A stretch of 64,000 nucleotides of DNA from Acidobacteriota bacterium. Its GTDB lineage: Bacteria; Acidobacteriota; Vicinamibacteria; Vicinamibacterales; UBA2999. The notes under the pieces are model-generated. The model was given only the letters and a program-made list of their open reading frames with translations. It made no database searches and had not been told where the DNA came from. The stretch is taken from the NCBI GenBank assembly GCA_947465645.1, contig CANIBQ010000018.1, positions 1-64,000 of the forward strand. Direction: 5' to 3'. A program made the translations under genes and the position numbers. Below are positions 24,756 through 33,523 of this stretch, piece after piece; position 1 is the first letter of the stretch; the number at the start of each line of letters is the position of its first letter.

Positions 24756-25763
24756 ATGCCTCACTCACCGTCATGCTCGCGCGTCATTCTCGTATCGGCG
24801 ATCGTCGCGCTGTCGGCCGTGGGCCACGCGCAAACGGTCCCCGCGCCCAACTCGCAACCCAATCCGTACCCGAACATCGCGAAGTTCGGCCAGCTTCCTG
24901 CCGGCAGGGTCTATGGGAACACCAGCGCGATCGACGTCGACGCGCAGGGGCACGTCTGGATCGCCGACAAGTGCGGTGCGCTGCTGTGCACTGGGCGCAC
25001 CGAAGACCCGGTGATGGAGTTCGACGCGTCGGGGAAGCTCCTCAGGACCTTCGGCGGCGGGCTGTTCGTGTCACCGCATGGGATTCACGTCGACCGCGAC
25101 GGCAACGTCTGGGTCACTGACGGCGCCGGTGAAGGCGGCAAGGGACACCAGGTCATCAAGTTCAGCAGGGATGGGAAAGTCATGCTGGCGCTCGGGAAGG
25201 CCGGCGTCAGCGGCAGCGATTCCGAGACCTTCAACCAGCCGACCGACGTCGCCGTCGCCCCCAACGGCGACATCTTCATCTCCGACGGGCACACCAACGC
25301 CCGCGTCGTGAAGTTTTCCAGGGACGGGAAGTTCCTGAAGGAATGGGGAAAGAAGGGCGCCGCGCCCGGTGACTTCGACCTGCCCCACGCGCTGGCGTTC
25401 GACTCGCAGGGCCGCCTCTTTGTCGGGGACCGCAGCAACAGCCGCATCCAGATCTTCGACCAGGAGGGCAGGTTCCTCGCCGAGTGGAAGCAGTTCGGCC
25501 GGCCGAGCGGCATCCACATCGATCGCAACGACGTGATCTACGTCGCCGACTCCGAGTCGAATCCCAAGCGGAATCCGGCTTACGGCCGGGGGTTGCGCGT
25601 GGGCAGCGCGAAGGACGGCTCGGTGACTGCCTTCGTGCCGATCCCCGGGACCAATCCCGAGGCCACTGCGAGCGGGCCCGAAGGCATCGCCGCCAACGAG
25701 AGCGGCATCATCTACGGCGCCGAAACCGGCGGCCGCGACATCAAGGTCTACACCAAGCGCTAA
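24756..25763 (+). CDS. Exported NHL-repeat protein, peptidyl-hydroxyglycine amidating-lyase-like
   Basis: 335 residues. AGGAG (24743-24747) is 8 bases before ATG and the signal peptide is cut near GHAQT. Repeated NHL beta-propeller blades follow: SAIDVDAQGHVWIAD, SPHGIHVDRDGNVWVTDG, QPTDVAVAPNGDIFISDG, LPHALAFDSQGRLFVGDRSN, RPSGIHIDRNDVIYVADSES. Blades ending in FSRDGKFLKEWGKKG are typical of proteins annotated as alpha-amidating lyase family, though in bacteria the activity is rarely shown. It has 2 or 3 Cys (KCGALLC in the first blade). It is probably a periplasmic six-bladed propeller, a lyase, lactonase or binding scaffold. The gene stands alone between divergent and convergent neighbours. 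Confidence 0.85.
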   Translation: MPHSPSCSRVILVSAIVALSAVGHAQTVPAPNSQPNPYPNIAKFGQLPAGRVYGNTSAIDVDAQGHVWIADKCGALLCTGRTEDPVMEFDASGKLLRTFGGGLFVSPHGIHVDRDGNVWVTDGAGEGGKGHQVIKFSRDGKVMLALGKAGVSGSDSETFNQPTDVAVAPNGDIFISDGHTNARVVKFSRDGKFLKEWGKKGAAPGDFDLPHALAFDSQGRLFVGDRSNSRIQIFDQEGRFLAEWKQFGRPSGIHIDRNDVIYVADSESNPKRNPAYGRGLRVGSAKDGSVTAFVPIPGTNPEATASGPEGIAANESGIIYGAETGGRDIKVYTKR

Positions 25764-25775
25764 GCAGCCTCGCGC

Positions 25776-25791
25776 AGGTCAAATTTGACCT
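25776..25791. terminator. Palindrome between convergent genes, possible bidirectional terminator
   Basis: AGGTCAAATTTGACCT is a perfect 16-base palindrome followed by TTTACCTTTGACTTCTGACCT. It lies in the 65-base gap between the convergent NHL-repeat and TBDT genes. The T-rich flank on the plus side fits weak termination; the TTTGACTTCTGACC heptamer-like run resembles low-complexity spacers. Confidence 0.45.
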
Positions 25792-25828
25792 TTTACCTTT
25801 GACTTCTGACCTACGCGTTTCTGTCTAC

Positions 25829-28066
25829 CTACGGCAGCGTGACCACCACCCCCGCGCGCATGGCGCGCGGCAGGCCGGTCGTCAGCGTCGGCGTCCGCCC
25901 GACGTCGTAGACCGCGTCGAAGAGATTCTCTGCGGCCACGAATGTGCTGATCCTCCGCGCGATGGTCCGGCTCACGAACACGTCGAGCACCGTCGCGCGC
26001 CGCAGCGTCAACAGGTTCTGGTCGTCTTCGAATTGCGCCCCGGTCACACGCAATTGTGCCGACGTCGTCCAGGGGCCGGGCGTGTGGCGGAGGTCGAGGC
26101 CGAGGTTGTAGCCAGGCACCTGCGGCACCCGCTTGCCCCGGAGCGTCGTGTCGCTCGTGAAGATCGAGCGCATGAACCCGCCGGCGAACGCGACCGATAC
26201 CGACGAGGGGAGCCGCACGGTGGTCTCGACTTCAAGGCCCGTGGCGCGTAGCGTGTCGGCGTTCGCCCGCTCCCGGAGAATGAGCTGGGGTGTGGCCGAC
26301 AGCGTCTTGGCGGTGATCGCGTCGCGCAGCACGTTCGCGAACGCCGTGACGCGCGCCGATGTCCGACCCCGGCTGAACGCCACCCCGGCATCGCCGCCGA
26401 TCAGCCGCTCGGGGTTGAGCGCCTCGTTGGGCCTGGTCTGCGTGTTGCCGGCGCTGAAGTTGCGGTAGAACTCGCTCAGCGTCGGCGCCCGGAAGCCGCG
26501 ATAGAGCGCACCACGCACCGTGACGCCGCTCTCCCCGGCGCGGTACGCCGCCGAGAGCCGCGGGTTGAACGATCCCGAGGACTTCTCGAACCCGGTGAGC
26601 CGCGAGTTCGACTGCCACCCATCGCCGTGCGCGCCGATCACCACCGTCAGCCGCTCGCTGATCCGCATCGTGTCCTGCAGGAACGCCGACCCGAGACGCT
26701 GCGTCCCTCCGGGTGCGACCGCCGGCTGCGCCCGCCCCTGCACGTAGGGGACTTCGTCCGCCCGTCCCTCGATGTAGCGGGCTTCCGCGCCGGCGAGCAG
26801 CATGTGGCGACCCCGCTCGCGAAACCATTGGGCACCGGCTCCGCCGAACGTGGTGAGAATGCGCTGGTCGCGATTGACCGCTTCGGCGGTTCGCGTGGCG
26901 TTGACCGTGACGAAGACCTGCCGGTACTGCTGCGTTCCGCCGAACCCGCGTGCCGTCAACAGCCCCCCACCCAAGGCGCCGGCGACCTCGACGGCTCCCT
27001 GGCGTGACGCGGTGCCATTGATCGCCGCGGGGGTGGCGTTGGTGCGGTTCTCGGTATAGGCGTTCGCGGACAGGTCGGCACGCCACCCGTTCGCCCCTTG
27101 GTACCCGCTCGAGGCCATCGCCGATCGGTGCCTCGACCCGAGAAGGCTGTCGATCGGGCCGCGCGGGGCAATGCCCGGATCCTGTTGCTCGGCGATGGGA
27201 ATGTAGCCGTCGATCGCGAACCACTCGCCGCCGCCGCTGTAACGCCAGCCTTGCGCCCGGCCTCCGCCAAACAGCGACACCCGGCCGGTGCCGAGGTTCC
27301 CGCCCTCGATCAACGCCCGCGCGCTCGGCTGCGTCGGCCGGCGAGTGAGCAGCTGCACGACGCCGCCGACCGCGTCGGCGCCATAGAGATCGCTGCCGCT
27401 GCCGCGCTGGACCTCGATCCGGTCGATCGCGGCCTGCGGGATCTTGTTCCAGTAGACCCATCCGCCAAATGCGTCGTTGAGCGGCACGCCGTCGGCGAGC
27501 ACGAGCGACCGGCTCTGCGCGGTGCCGCCGATGCCGCGCAATGCGACCCCCTGCGCCGTCGGATTCGCGGTCCGCGACGACGTGCGGCGAAAGAGCATGA
27601 AGCCCGGGACCATCTTCAGCGCATCGTCGATCGTCACCGCCGCGCTGGTCAGCAGCTGGGCCGAGGAGATGACCGTCACCGTCAGGCTGGGGTCACCCCG
27701 CGGCACGTCAGACCTCGAGGAGGTGACGTTGACGGCTTCGAAGAATGGCGCCGGCTGAAGGGTGATTTCCACCACCCGCGACCCCGGAGTGAGGACATGC
27801 GTCGCCTGCGAGAAGCCGGCAGCCGTCACCACGACGCGGAGGAGATCGGCGGGGGAGACCGCTACGTCGAAGCGCCCGTCGCGAGCGGTGATGAACTCCG
27901 CGACCGTGGCGGTCGCCGTTTCGACGCGCACGGTGGCATCAGGAACCGGCGCGCCCGATGGATCGACGACGGTTCCGGCGAGCGGTATCTGCGCCGCGGC
28001 GGTGCCGGGGACGAGAAGCAGGAGAAGGAGAGACGCAAGGAAAGACACCATCACGGTTGCCACCAT
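25829..28066 (-). CDS. Classical TonB-dependent receptor (siderophore/cobalamin type)
   Basis: 745 residues from ATG at 28066; another ATG at 28051 is possible, and the open frame continues 300 codons further upstream without a signal peptide. The signal is cut near TAAAQ. A short carboxypeptidase-regulatory-like domain (AGTVVDPSGAPVPDATV) precedes a standard plug: TVISSAQLL, DALKMVPGFMLFRR, GVALRGIGGTAQSRSLVLAD, IDRIEVQRGSGSDLYGADAV. The barrel ends in LPRAMRAGVVVTLP, without the terminal Phe of the other receptors. Shorter loops and the LYGADAVGG motif set it apart from the nine Oar-like proteins; a small metal-chelate substrate is likely. It is divergent from the respiratory operon at 28154. 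Confidence 0.88.
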   Translation of the reverse strand: MVATVMVSFLASLLLLLLVPGTAAAQIPLAGTVVDPSGAPVPDATVRVETATATVAEFITARDGRFDVAVSPADLLRVVVTAAGFSQATHVLTPGSRVVEITLQPAPFFEAVNVTSSRSDVPRGDPSLTVTVISSAQLLTSAAVTIDDALKMVPGFMLFRRTSSRTANPTAQGVALRGIGGTAQSRSLVLADGVPLNDAFGGWVYWNKIPQAAIDRIEVQRGSGSDLYGADAVGGVVQLLTRRPTQPSARALIEGGNLGTGRVSLFGGGRAQGWRYSGGGEWFAIDGYIPIAEQQDPGIAPRGPIDSLLGSRHRSAMASSGYQGANGWRADLSANAYTENRTNATPAAINGTASRQGAVEVAGALGGGLLTARGFGGTQQYRQVFVTVNATRTAEAVNRDQRILTTFGGAGAQWFRERGRHMLLAGAEARYIEGRADEVPYVQGRAQPAVAPGGTQRLGSAFLQDTMRISERLTVVIGAHGDGWQSNSRLTGFEKSSGSFNPRLSAAYRAGESGVTVRGALYRGFRAPTLSEFYRNFSAGNTQTRPNEALNPERLIGGDAGVAFSRGRTSARVTAFANVLRDAITAKTLSATPQLILRERANADTLRATGLEVETTVRLPSSVSVAFAGGFMRSIFTSDTTLRGKRVPQVPGYNLGLDLRHTPGPWTTSAQLRVTGAQFEDDQNLLTLRRATVLDVFVSRTIARRISTFVAAENLFDAVYDVGRTPTLTTGLPRAMRAGVVVTLP

Positions 28067-28153
28067 TGGCACCAATTCTCGTGGAAAGTTGACTCCACGC
28101 CAAGTCGGCCCCGGTAATAAAAGTACGCCTGACTGTCGTATAGTTAGTAAAAC

Positions 28154-28567
28154 ATGCCGAACCCATTCAGGATTGTCTGCGCGCTGGCTCTGGCGTCCCT
28201 CGTCGCCGCGGCGAGCGCGACGGCGCAGAGCCCCGGTGGAAACCCCGCCGCTGCGAAGATGAAGAATCCGGTCGCTACCAGCGCCGCGTCGGTGACGGCG
28301 GGTGCTGCCGCGTACAAGAAATACTGCGCCTTCTGCCATGGCGCCGCGGCCAAGGGCGACGGCCCGCTGGCCCCGAAGGGCTCTGCCCCCGCCGACCTGA
28401 CCGACGCGAAGTGGAGCCACGGCGGCACCGACGGTGAAATCTACGTAGCGATCCAGGACGGCCTCGGCGCGACCTCCCCGATGAAGGGATTCAAGGGGAA
28501 GATGCCGGACCAGGACGTATGGAACATCGTCAACTATCTCCGCAGTCTCGCAGCGAAGAAATCCTGA
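28154..28567 (+). CDS. Monoheme c-type cytochrome of alternative complex III operon (ActE-like)
   Basis: 137 residues with a signal peptide cut near ATAQS. One heme c motif, CAFCH (58-62), lies in a class I cytochrome fold (AAAYKKYCAFCHGAAAKGDGP, then PMKGFKGKMPDQDVWNIVNY). Met110 or Met117 is the likely second heme ligand. In known alternative complex III operons a monoheme subunit (ActE) passes electrons to the oxidase. Here it is the first gene instead of a later one. ActA follows closely (16 bases to the proposed CTG start). Confidence 0.85.
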   Translation: MPNPFRIVCALALASLVAAASATAQSPGGNPAAAKMKNPVATSAASVTAGAAAYKKYCAFCHGAAAKGDGPLAPKGSAPADLTDAKWSHGGTDGEIYVAIQDGLGATSPMKGFKGKMPDQDVWNIVNYLRSLAAKKS

Positions 28568-28583
28568 CGCCGGAGCTCTGATC

Positions 28584-29204
28584 CTGTCACGCTGGACGCG
28601 CCTGATCGCAGCTCTCGCCGTGTGTCTCGCGGCTGTTGGCACCGCTGCCGGCTGTCGCGTGTTCGATCCCCGGCCAACCGAGGTCGCGTCGGCCACGCCG
28701 GCGCTGCCGGGCCAGTCAACCGACGTGTTCACGACCGCCAATCCGACGCTCGCCGTCGCGTTCAACGACTTCCTCGGCCGTCGTCCGGACGCGGTGCAGC
28801 CGATCGAGTTCCCGCACGACGTCCACGTCGGCAAGCAGATCGCATGCGACACCTGCCACGAGGGCGTGGCCACCGGGCCGGTCGCCGGCCTTCCGAGCGT
28901 GCGGACCTGCATGATCTGCCACGAAGCGATTGCCACGGACCGCCCGCGCATCCAGCAGATCACCGCGATGCGCGACAAGGGGCTCGACCTGGCGTGGCAG
29001 CGGGTCTACGGTTTCACCGACGAAGCGCACGTCAAGTTCAACCACGCGCCGCACGTCCGCGCCAAGGTCGAGTGCTCGACGTGCCACGGCAACGTGGCCG
29101 AGCAGACGGTGGCGCAGCGCTCCGTCGATCACACGATGGGCTTCTGCGTGAACTGCCACAACGAGAAGAAGGCGTCGATCGACTGCCTCACCTGTCATTT
29201 CTGA
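28584..29204 (+). CDS. actA: Pentaheme cytochrome ActA of alternative complex III (probable CTG start)
   Basis: Five CXXCH motifs, at 88-92 (CDTCH), 109-113 (CMICH), 164-168 (CSTCH), 188-192 (CVNCH) and 201-205 (CLTCH), match the pentaheme ActA subunit that takes electrons from the quinol-oxidising core. The first conventional start is GTG at 28620, but it has no ribosome site and cuts the signal peptide. The in-frame CTG at 28584, with CGGAG 8 bases before it, gives basic SRWTR, a hydrophobic stretch and an AAGC lipobox at Cys24. The protein would then be a lipoprotein anchored to the membrane. The gene for ActB1 begins 2 bases after its stop. Confidence 0.85.
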   Translation: MSRWTRLIAALAVCLAAVGTAAGCRVFDPRPTEVASATPALPGQSTDVFTTANPTLAVAFNDFLGRRPDAVQPIEFPHDVHVGKQIACDTCHEGVATGPVAGLPSVRTCMICHEAIATDRPRIQQITAMRDKGLDLAWQRVYGFTDEAHVKFNHAPHVRAKVECSTCHGNVAEQTVAQRSVDHTMGFCVNCHNEKKASIDCLTCHF

Positions 29205-29205
29205 C

Positions 29206-31479
29206 ATGGATAGACGATCCTTCATCAAGCTGACGGCGATTACCGGGACGAGCGCGACGCTCGCGGCCTGCGGCAATCCTGAGAACACGCTCATCCGCTT
29301 CGTGCCCGATGAAGACATCGTGCCCGGCATCGCCGTGTGGAAGCCCGGGATCTGCCCGCTGTGTGCCGCCGGCTGCGGGCTGACCGTCCGGGTGATGGAC
29401 GCCGACGCAGACATCGTGCGTGAGGGCCAGGCCGGGGTGAAGCGGATCGCGGCGGCGAAGAAGCTCGAAGGGAGTGCCTCGCACCCGGTCAACCAGGGCG
29501 GGCTGTGCGCGCGCGGGCAGGCGGCGATCCAGGTGACGTATCACCCCGACCGCATCACCCAGCCGCTCAAGCGATCGGGCACGCGCGGCGACGGCCGCTA
29601 CGAAGCGATCACCTGGGATCAGGCGATCGCGGAGCTGGTCGGCCGCCTCGACGCGCTGGCGTCTGCGGGCAACCAGGCGACGCTGGCATTTGCCACGCGG
29701 CCTGGCCTGAGCCACCGCCGCGCGCTGGTCGAGCGGTTTCTCGCGGGCTTCGGCGCGCCCGCCCCGATCGTGTATGAGCTGTTCGGCGACGAGGTGCTGC
29801 GGCGCGCCAACGCGATCAGCTTCGGGCGCGATCAGCTTCCCACGTTCGACCTCGCCAACGCGCGCTCGGTGATCAGCTTCGGCGCCGACTTCCTCGGCAC
29901 GTGGAACTCGCCGGTCTCGCAGGCCGCCGCGTATGGACACATGCGGCAGGGCCGGCCGGGCGTTCGCGGCTTGTTCGTGCAGGTCGAGGCGCGGATGTCC
30001 CAGACCGGGGCGAACGCGGACCACTGGGTGCCGGTCACGCCGGGCACCGAGGGTGTCCTGGCGCTCGGGCTCGCGCACGCGATCGTCGCCGGCAAGCTTC
30101 GGGCGGGCGACGCGGCCGGCCGGGCCGGCGCGCAGATCGACGGCTGGGCCGGCGGGTTGACCGCCTACACGCCCGCGGACGTCGAGAAGGTGACCGGTGT
30201 CGCGGCACGCCGCGTCGAGGAGATCGCCCGCGACCTGGCCGAACGGTCGCCGTCGGTCGCGATCATCGCCGGGCCGCCGCTCGCCCACACCAACGGTCTC
30301 TTCAACGCGCTGGCGGTCAACGCGCTCAACGCGCTGCTTGGCGCGGTCGAGCAGCCGGGCGGCATGTTCTTCACCCCGCAGATCAATTTGGGGTCCGGCC
30401 CGGCCGCGGGAGCGCCCGCGGGCCCCGCCGGCGCCGCGCCGGCCCGCCGCCGCGCCGCGGAGGTCCTGAGTGGCGGCGCCCCGGCGATCCAGCTGCTGCT
30501 GGTTGACGGCGCGAACCCGGTCTTCACGGCGCCTGCCGCGTGGAAGGTTCGCGAGACCTTCGAGAAGATCCCGTTCATTGCCAGCTTCGGCAGCTTTCTC
30601 GACGAGACCAGCGGTCTCGCCGACCTGATCCTCCCCGACCACTCGTTCCTCGAGTCGTGGATGGACGCGACGCCGGAGTCAGGCTCACTGATGTCGGTGG
30701 CCAGCGTCGCGCCTCCGGTGATGAGGCCGTTGCACCAGACGCGCGCGATGCCCGACGTGCTGCTCGACGTGGGGCGGCGCCTCGCCACCCCGGTGGCGCT
30801 GCCGTGGCAGACCTTCGACGAGATGCTCGGCGCCACGTTCGCGAAGCTTCCTCCGGCGGCCGAGGGCGGCGACGCGTGGAGCGAGTCGCAGGCGCAGGGC
30901 GGATGGTGGGGCCAATTGCCCGCCGGCGTGGCGACAGTATCTGGACCTGCAACGACGGCCGCTCCGGCCGCAGCCGCGCAACCGCAGTTCGACGGCGACG
31001 CGCAGCAGTTCCCGCTGCACTTCCTGCCGTATCCCTCGTCAAACTTCCTCGACGGCTCGCTCGCGCACCTGCCGTGGCTGCAGGAGATGCCCGATCCCCT
31101 GACCTCCGCGATGTGGAGCAGCTGGGTGGAAATCAACCCCCGCACCGCCGAGCGGATGGGCATCGCGCAGGGCGACGTGATCGAGATCGCCTCGACCCAG
31201 GGAACGCTCCGGGCGCCGGCGTATATCTCGCCTGGAATCGCGCCCGGGATCGTGGCCATGCCAGTCGGGCAGGGGCACCGAATGTTCACGCGCTACGCGA
31301 GCGGCCGCGGCTCGAATCCGGTGACGCTGCTGGCGCCGCTCACCGAAAGCACCACCGGGGCGCTCGCATGGGCGGCGACCCGCGTGAAGATTTCACGCGT
31401 CAGCGGGCCCGACGGCAGTCTCATCCTGTTTGCCGGCGGCGACCGCGAACATCCGTACGAAGAACTGGGACGGGGATAA
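29206..31479 (+). CDS. Alternative complex III molybdopterin-oxidoreductase-like subunit ActB1 (split ActB)
   Basis: 757 residues. The N-terminus DRRSFIKL is a Tat signal followed by LAAC with Cys22, a Tat lipoprotein signature. An Fe-S motif of the molybdopterin oxidoreductase family is intact: C50-x2-C53-x3-C57 and C101 (GGLCARG). In characterised ActB proteins the corresponding B1 half carries no cofactor, so this variant is unusual. SFGADFLGTWNSPV and HWVPVTPGTEGVLALGLAHA are typical of ActB. A molybdopterin dinucleotide-binding domain occupies the last about 120 residues (VEINPRTAERMGIAQGDVIEI). With the next gene (229 residues) the sum is close to the length of a normal fused ActB. Confidence 0.85.
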   Translation: MDRRSFIKLTAITGTSATLAACGNPENTLIRFVPDEDIVPGIAVWKPGICPLCAAGCGLTVRVMDADADIVREGQAGVKRIAAAKKLEGSASHPVNQGGLCARGQAAIQVTYHPDRITQPLKRSGTRGDGRYEAITWDQAIAELVGRLDALASAGNQATLAFATRPGLSHRRALVERFLAGFGAPAPIVYELFGDEVLRRANAISFGRDQLPTFDLANARSVISFGADFLGTWNSPVSQAAAYGHMRQGRPGVRGLFVQVEARMSQTGANADHWVPVTPGTEGVLALGLAHAIVAGKLRAGDAAGRAGAQIDGWAGGLTAYTPADVEKVTGVAARRVEEIARDLAERSPSVAIIAGPPLAHTNGLFNALAVNALNALLGAVEQPGGMFFTPQINLGSGPAAGAPAGPAGAAPARRRAAEVLSGGAPAIQLLLVDGANPVFTAPAAWKVRETFEKIPFIASFGSFLDETSGLADLILPDHSFLESWMDATPESGSLMSVASVAPPVMRPLHQTRAMPDVLLDVGRRLATPVALPWQTFDEMLGATFAKLPPAAEGGDAWSESQAQGGWWGQLPAGVATVSGPATTAAPAAAAQPQFDGDAQQFPLHFLPYPSSNFLDGSLAHLPWLQEMPDPLTSAMWSSWVEINPRTAERMGIAQGDVIEIASTQGTLRAPAYISPGIAPGIVAMPVGQGHRMFTRYASGRGSNPVTLLAPLTESTTGALAWAATRVKISRVSGPDGSLILFAGGDREHPYEELGRG

Positions 31480-31481
31480 GC

Positions 31482-32171
31482 ATGGCTCGATGGGGCATGG
31501 CGGCCGACCTGGACCGCTGCACGGGATGTGGGGCGTGCGTGACGGCGTGTCACGCCGAGAACAACATCTCGACGGTCGGCGCCGAGCAGGCGGCGGTCGG
31601 CCGCGCCAAACACTGGATCCGCGTGGAGCGCTACTGGGAAGGCGAGTTCCCCGACGTCCGGCTCAAGTTCCGGCCGGTGATGTGCCAGCAGTGCGACCAC
31701 GCACCGTGCGAGCCGGTGTGCCCGACCTACGCGAGCCATCACACCGAAGACGGCCTCAACGCGCAGGTCTACAACCGCTGCATCGGCACCCGTTACTGCG
31801 CCAACGCCTGCCCGTACAACGTCCGCTTCTTCGACTTCTTCAACCCGACGTGGGACAAGCCGCTGCACCTGCAGCTCAACCCCGACGTCTCGCTCCGCGA
31901 GGTCGGGGTGATGGAGAAGTGCACCTTCTGCGTGCAGCGCATCAGGGGGACCCAGACCCAGGTCAAGGCCGAGGGGCGCGAGCTGCGCGACGGCGACATC
32001 AAGCCGGCCTGCGTCCAGTCGTGCCCGGCCAAGGCGCTGGTCTTCGGCGATCTCGACGACCCGGAAAGTGAAGTCGCGCGCCTCTCGGAGTCGCCGCGCC
32101 ACACCCTGCTGCTCGAGGATCTCGGCACCCGTCCCAAGGTCGCCTACCTGCCAAGGGAAACAGAGGCATGA
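31482..32171 (+). CDS. Alternative complex III iron-sulfur subunit ActB2 (split ActB)
   Basis: 229 residues with no signal peptide, so it must be exported with its Tat-bearing partner ActB1. There are four ferredoxin-type cysteine sets: C13/C16/C19/C23, C68/C71/C76/C80, C100/T103/C106/C110 and C147/C150/C177/C181. Thr103 replaces the second cysteine of one set (CIGTRYCANACPYN), the known sign of a [3Fe-4S] cluster, giving three [4Fe-4S] and one [3Fe-4S] as in ActB. Start ATG 31482 follows the ActB1 stop by 2 bases with GGGACGGGGA upstream. It overlaps actC by 4 bases (ATGA). Confidence 0.88.
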   Translation: MARWGMAADLDRCTGCGACVTACHAENNISTVGAEQAAVGRAKHWIRVERYWEGEFPDVRLKFRPVMCQQCDHAPCEPVCPTYASHHTEDGLNAQVYNRCIGTRYCANACPYNVRFFDFFNPTWDKPLHLQLNPDVSLREVGVMEKCTFCVQRIRGTQTQVKAEGRELRDGDIKPACVQSCPAKALVFGDLDDPESEVARLSESPRHTLLLEDLGTRPKVAYLPRETEA

Positions 32172-33523
32172 GTCATCCGCCGTCCCAGCGGATCAACGAC
32201 GATCTCCTGCGGCCGCTGCTGCACACGTCGTGGAGGTTTTACCTCCTGGTGGCGATCCCCGGCCTGCTGGTGGCCGCCGGTCTCACGGCGTGGGCGACGC
32301 AGATGTACTTCGGCTTCGGGCTCTCCGGGATTAACTGGCCGATCTACTGGGGCTTCTACGTCACCAACTTCGTCTTCTGGATCGGCATCAGCCACGCGGG
32401 CACGCTGATCTCCGCGATCCTGCGGCTGGTCAATGCCGGCTGGCGCCGTCCCGTCACGCGCTGCGCCGAGGTCATCACCGTGTTCGCGCTGATGATCGGC
32501 GCGATGTTTCCGATCATCCACCTCGGCAAACCGTGGCTGGCGTTCTGGCTCTTCCCGTACCCGAGCGAGCGCCTCATCTGGCCGAACTTCCGCTCGCCGC
32601 TGGTCTGGGACTTCTTCGCGATCAACACCTATCTCACCGGCAGCGTGCTGTTTCTCTTCCTGCCGATGATTCCCGACTTCGCCGTCGTCCGCGACAAGTC
32701 CACCGGCCTGCGGCACAAAATTTATCGCGCCCTGGCGCTCGGGTGGCGCGGCACGCCGAAACAGTGGCACCGCCTCGAGTCCTCGATGCAGATCATGGCG
32801 ATCGCGATCATTCCGGTTGCGGTCTCGGTCCACACCATCGTCTCCTTCGACTTCTCGATGGCGCCGGTGCCGATGTGGCAGACGACGATCTTCGGCCCCT
32901 ACTTCGTCGCGGGCGCGATCTTCAGCGGCATCGCCGGCCTGATCATCGCGATGGCGCTGCTGCGCCGCTTCCTGCACCTCGAGGCGTACCTTCACCCGGT
33001 GCACTTCGAGAACCTCGGAAAGCTGATGCTGGTGATGGCCCTGCTGTGGGGCTACTTCGTCTTCAACGAGCGGCTGGTCACCTACTACGCCAACGGGCCC
33101 GCCGAGATGGCGGTGTTCTGGCAGACCCAGCGGGGCGCCTACGCACCGCTCTTCTGGACGATGGTGCTCGGCAACTTCGTACTGCCGCTGATCATCATGG
33201 GGATCCGCCGGTTCCGCACCATCACCGGCTGCGTGATCGCCTCGATCGGCGTCGTCATCGGCATGTGGCTCGAGCGCTACCTGATCATCGTTCCGTCGCT
33301 CGGCCACAAGTACCTCCCCTACAGCTTCGGCTCCTACAGCCCTCAGCCGGTGGAGATCGTCATCACCATCGCGACGTTTGCGGCGATGACCCTGCTCTAC
33401 GTCCTGTTCGCGAAGTTCATCCCGATCATCTCGATCTGGGAGCTCAAGGCCGGTGATCACGTGCCGCCGAAGCTGAGGCCGCCCGCGACCGAGGAGCACA
33501 AGCTGGGAGAGCTCCACCTGTGA
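32168..33523 (+). CDS. actC: Alternative complex III quinol-site membrane subunit ActC (NrfD/PsrC family)
   Basis: 451 residues with about ten membrane helices, e.g. FYLLVAIPGLLVAAGLTAWA, VITVFALMIGAMFPIIHLG, IMAIAIIPVAVSVHTIVSF, LMLVMALLWGYFVF. Family points are WGFYVTNFVFWIGISHAGTL at the quinone site, HLGKPW, and the SWxF-type start WRFYLLV. It anchors the complex and is expected to bind and oxidise menaquinol. It starts at ATG in the ATGA overlap with ActB2 and ends in the GTGA overlap with actD, so the whole block is translationally chained. Confidence 0.92.
   Translation: MSHPPSQRINDDLLRPLLHTSWRFYLLVAIPGLLVAAGLTAWATQMYFGFGLSGINWPIYWGFYVTNFVFWIGISHAGTLISAILRLVNAGWRRPVTRCAEVITVFALMIGAMFPIIHLGKPWLAFWLFPYPSERLIWPNFRSPLVWDFFAINTYLTGSVLFLFLPMIPDFAVVRDKSTGLRHKIYRALALGWRGTPKQWHRLESSMQIMAIAIIPVAVSVHTIVSFDFSMAPVPMWQTTIFGPYFVAGAIFSGIAGLIIAMALLRRFLHLEAYLHPVHFENLGKLMLVMALLWGYFVFNERLVTYYANGPAEMAVFWQTQRGAYAPLFWTMVLGNFVLPLIIMGIRRFRTITGCVIASIGVVIGMWLERYLIIVPSLGHKYLPYSFGSYSPQPVEIVITIATFAAMTLLYVLFAKFIPIISIWELKAGDHVPPKLRPPATEEHKLGELHL

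Noticed and set aside
28067..28978. 300-codon N-terminal extension of the classical receptor
   Set aside because: It overlaps the cytochrome and actA genes on the other strand and has no signal peptide; the signal begins at 28066 or 28051.
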